From assembly GCA_947176475.1 (NCBI GenBank), contig CAMWQX010000039.1, positions 1 through 7,853 on the forward strand: a stretch of DNA of 7,853 nucleotides. The letters run 5' to 3'. The DNA is from an uncultured Bacillota bacterium. GTDB taxonomy: Bacteria; Bacillota_I; Bacilli_A; RF39; UBA660. Below are positions 6,564-7,853 of the stretch, one piece after another. The stretch's first letter is position 1; every line of letters starts with the position of its first letter. The translations under genes were made by a program, and so were the position numbers. Under the pieces are notes generated by a model. It made no database searches, was not told the origin of the DNA, and saw only the letters and a program-made list of their open reading frames with translations.

Positions 6564-7001
6564 TTACTCAGTAACTACTTTTAAATCTACAATAACTTTC
6601 TTATGTAAATTAACTTTAACAATATGTGTTCCTAAAGAATCAATCGTATGATCACACTCAATCTTCTTCTTATCAACATCATACCCCATCTTTTTAAGTT
6701 CTTCAGCTATTTGTTTGCTTGATATCGTACCAAACATTCTTCCATCATTACTTGTTTTAACTTTGAACTTAACACTTATCTTTTCTAATTTTCTCTTTAT
6801 CTCTTCGCACTCTTTAATAAATGCTTCTTCTTCATCTGCTCTATGCTTTAAATCTCTTTCTAACTTTTTCTTATTCTCATCATTATAAGGAACAGCTAAT
6901 CCTTTATTAATTAAGAAGTTAGTAGCATATCCATCAGATACATTAATAACATCATCTTTTTTACCTTGTTTTTTAACATCAGTAAGCAAAATAACTTTCA
7001 T
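6564..7001 (-). CDS. rplI: Large-subunit ribosomal protein bL9
   Basis: 145 residues; binds 23S rRNA at the base of the L1 stalk and extends from the ribosome surface, helping reading-frame maintenance. The N-terminal RNA-binding domain carries the bL9 signature GKKDDVINVSDGYATNFLINKGLA (split here as residues 13-36, key GY at 24-25 and N28), followed by a charged connecting helix (about 42-75) and the C-terminal domain with GRMFGTISSKQIAEEL (87-102). The start ATG at 7001 has GAGGG at 7010-7014. First gene of the operon, with its own extended -10 promoter, and closely followed by dnaB. The gdpP gene often found upstream in Firmicutes is not here. Confidence 0.97.
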   Translation of the reverse strand: MKVILLTDVKKQGKKDDVINVSDGYATNFLINKGLAVPYNDENKKKLERDLKHRADEEEAFIKECEEIKRKLEKISVKFKVKTSNDGRMFGTISSKQIAEELKKMGYDVDKKKIECDHTIDSLGTHIVKVNLHKKVIVDLKVVTE

Positions 7002-7029
7002 TTTCTAGTCCCTCGCTTTCTTGATTTCT

Positions 7030-7038
7030 ATTATACCA
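7030..7038 (-). promoter_or_regulatory. Extended -10 promoter for the rplI operon
   Basis: The minus strand reads TGG-TATAAT (TATAAT at 7030-7035, TGG at 7036-7038), a perfect -10 with the TGn extension. No convincing -35 at 16-18 bases (ATGCAA or TGCAAT). The predicted start near 7023 gives a leader of about 20 bases, and the element lies just after the upstream terminator, so it should drive rplI-dnaB-M23-walJ-rlmH. Confidence 0.7.
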
Positions 7039-7059
7039 AAAATCATCAACAATTGCATT

Positions 7060-7084
7060 AAAAAAGATGCTAACCATAAGCATC
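7060..7084 (-). terminator. Rho-independent terminator after the 153-residue gene
   Basis: On the minus strand GATGCT (7084-7079) and AGCATC (7071-7066) pair around a 7-base loop and are followed by six T (7065-7060). It lies five bases beyond the stop of the hypothetical gene and upstream of the rplI promoter, so it separates the two transcription units. Confidence 0.85.
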
Positions 7085-7089
7085 CATAA

Positions 7090-7551
7090 TTAATAAGTAT
7101 AACTAAGTACTTTATATTCGTGCCATTTAAAATCTTTAGCTATTATTGCAAGTATTTCTCTTACATCATCCGGACTTAAAAGTACTCCATCTTCTTCACC
7201 ATAATACTCACTCATCTTATGAACTGAATATATATCATCATCTACGGATATAATACACCCTTCAACTTCATGAACACTGGTAACAAATTCATCAGTTAAA
7301 ATATCTACACCATCTTTATTTATAATAGATAATCCTAATTTACCTTCTTCATCTTTTCTTTCAACTAAATAGCATTTATTTAATATACTGCTCTTTATTT
7401 GTCCCGTTACCTCTAAAGTTCCATCCTCTAAAACCTTATATTCAAACCTCGTATTTTCATTAACTAAATCTACAATTTTAGGAACTGCCAAAATCGCATT
7501 TGAAATTGCCATTGAAAGTAATGCCCATTCTGCTGGTTTTAATTTTCCCAT
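7090..7551 (-). CDS. Hypothetical protein, 153 residues
   Basis: Not recognised. A hydrophobic or amphipathic N-terminal stretch (about 8-30, AEWALLSMAISNAILAV) could be a membrane-associated helix; it lacks a clear cleavage site. The rest (33-150) looks like a small alpha/beta protein: alternating strands around residues 35-60 and 72-110, an acidic patch (SVDDDIYS and EYYGEEDG), and a helix about 126-142 (SPDDVREILAIIAKDF). Two Cys (60 and 99) are not in a metal motif. The start ATG at 7551 has AGGTGA at 7559-7564, seven bases upstream. It is a single-gene unit with its own terminator. Its codon use and AT-richness match the neighbours. No function can be assigned. Confidence 0.8.
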   Translation of the reverse strand: MGKLKPAEWALLSMAISNAILAVPKIVDLVNENTRFEYKVLEDGTLEVTGQIKSSILNKCYLVERKDEEGKLGLSIINKDGVDILTDEFVTSVHEVEGCIISVDDDIYSVHKMSEYYGEEDGVLLSPDDVREILAIIAKDFKWHEYKVLSYTY

Positions 7552-7618
7552 CTATCTATCACCTAAATAAAGTATAGCAAAGAAATACTCTACCATGGTA
7601 ATTCCAAAAATATATGGG

Positions 7619-7624
7619 ATTATA
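7619..7624 (-). promoter_or_regulatory. Candidate -10 element upstream of the 153-residue gene
   Basis: TATAAT on the minus strand, about 70 bases before the ATG, without a good -35. A second candidate, TGC-TATACT, lies at 7571-7579, but its transcript would start on the ribosome site itself. A 10-base palindrome TACCATGGTA (7591-7600) and a direct repeat TCCAAAA (7603-7609 and 7625-7631, spaced 22 bases) surround this region and may be chance or operator sequence. Confidence 0.35.
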
Positions 7625-7657
7625 TCCAAAAGTTATGTCTTACTTTTTGTTGAAAAC

Positions 7658-7686
7658 TATAAAGTTATTAACAATTAAACTTTATA
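7658..7686 (-). terminator. Possible terminator hairpin of the right-edge gene
   Basis: Perfect 9-base arms TATAAAGTT (7658-7666) and AACTTTATA (7678-7686) around an 11-base loop. It includes the stop codon (7682-7684) of the partial gene. The stem is AT-rich and the following transcript has only GTTTTC, so termination may be weak. Confidence 0.45.
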
Positions 7687-7853
7687 AAACACACTTCTTA
7701 CAAGGAGTCAAACCTCTTCTCTTGGCTTCTTCTAAAGTGGATTCATAATAAGTACCACCATTACAATGCGAATTATAATGATATTTCTTACCTGTAGGTG
7801 TTATATATATTGTTCTCCCTTGATTAACTACCTTTTTAGTTGTTGTAGCTTTT
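7682..7853 (-). CDS. C-terminal fragment with a YH...C...CxxC putative zinc-binding domain
   Basis: Only the last 56 codons are in the window; the gene continues past the right edge. The visible end reads from a Lys/Thr-rich linker (KATTTKK) into TIYITPTGKKYHYNSHC, then GGTYYESTLEEAKRRGLTPCKKCVL. This matches the pattern of a small domain seen at the C-termini of many Gram-positive secreted or nuclease-type proteins: K-x-Y-H, Cys about six residues later, a leucine-containing ExA helix, then a Gly-x-x-Pro-Cys-x-x-Cys end. It resembles the Ada N-terminal metal-binding fold. Likely ligands are His25 or His29, Cys30, Cys51 and Cys54 of the fragment. The stop TAA is at 7684-7682. The linker suggests a modular, possibly extracellular protein, but the catalytic part is not visible. 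Confidence 0.8.
   Translation of the reverse strand, partial: KATTTKKVVNQGRTIYITPTGKKYHYNSHCNGGTYYESTLEEAKRRGLTPCKKCVL

Overview
The window looks like chromosomal DNA from a low-GC Firmicute-type bacterium of the Bacilli/Erysipelotrichia/Mycoplasma-related kind. It is very AT-rich by eye, with A/T-ending codons, AGGAGG-type ribosome sites, TATAAT-type promoters, and gene content typical of Bacilli (rplI-dnaB next to walJ and rlmH). TGA is used as a stop (walJ) and Trp is read from TGG, so nothing suggests the Mycoplasma recoding. A species cannot be named from this. Every supported gene lies on the minus strand, so transcription runs from high to low coordinates.

Layout in transcription order. 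At 7853-7682 is the C-terminal end of a gene entering from the right edge; it ends in a small Tyr-His/Cys-x-x-Cys domain that looks zinc-binding. At 7551-7090 is an unrecognised 153-residue protein, closed by a clear terminator at 7060-7084. At 7001-2483 is a tightly packed housekeeping operon: rplI (ribosomal protein bL9), dnaB (replicative helicase), a membrane-anchored LysM-G5-M23 cell-wall peptidase, walJ (metallo-beta-lactamase-fold protein) and rlmH (23S rRNA methyltransferase). It has an extended -10 promoter in front and a terminator overlapping the region just after the rlmH stop. At 2394-1354 is a two-gene unit: an unrecognised 113-residue protein and ung (uracil-DNA glycosylase), driven by a near-consensus promoter at 2423-2451. 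At 1215-31 is a more accessory-looking pair: a 142-residue secreted protein of unknown function with a Sec signal peptide, then a MacB/LolD-like ABC ATPase that lacks a visible permease and probably continues into a partner gene beyond the left edge.

The central operon combines replication (DnaB), ribosome components or maturation (bL9, RlmH) and cell-wall functions (M23 peptidase, WalJ), as is common around the Bacilli wal/rlmH locus. Here the WalRK two-component system and WalH/WalI are absent, and a peptidoglycan hydrolase-like gene sits where walH/walI would be. The least ordinary part is the left end. The secreted protein gene is less AT-rich than its surroundings, its upstream region has nested inverted repeats (one able to pair with the Shine-Dalgarno sequence), it has two competing start codons, and a strong hairpin separates it from the ABC gene. 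I see no CRISPR array, tRNA, rRNA, insertion sequence or phage gene, and no gene-free stretch longer than about 140 bases.
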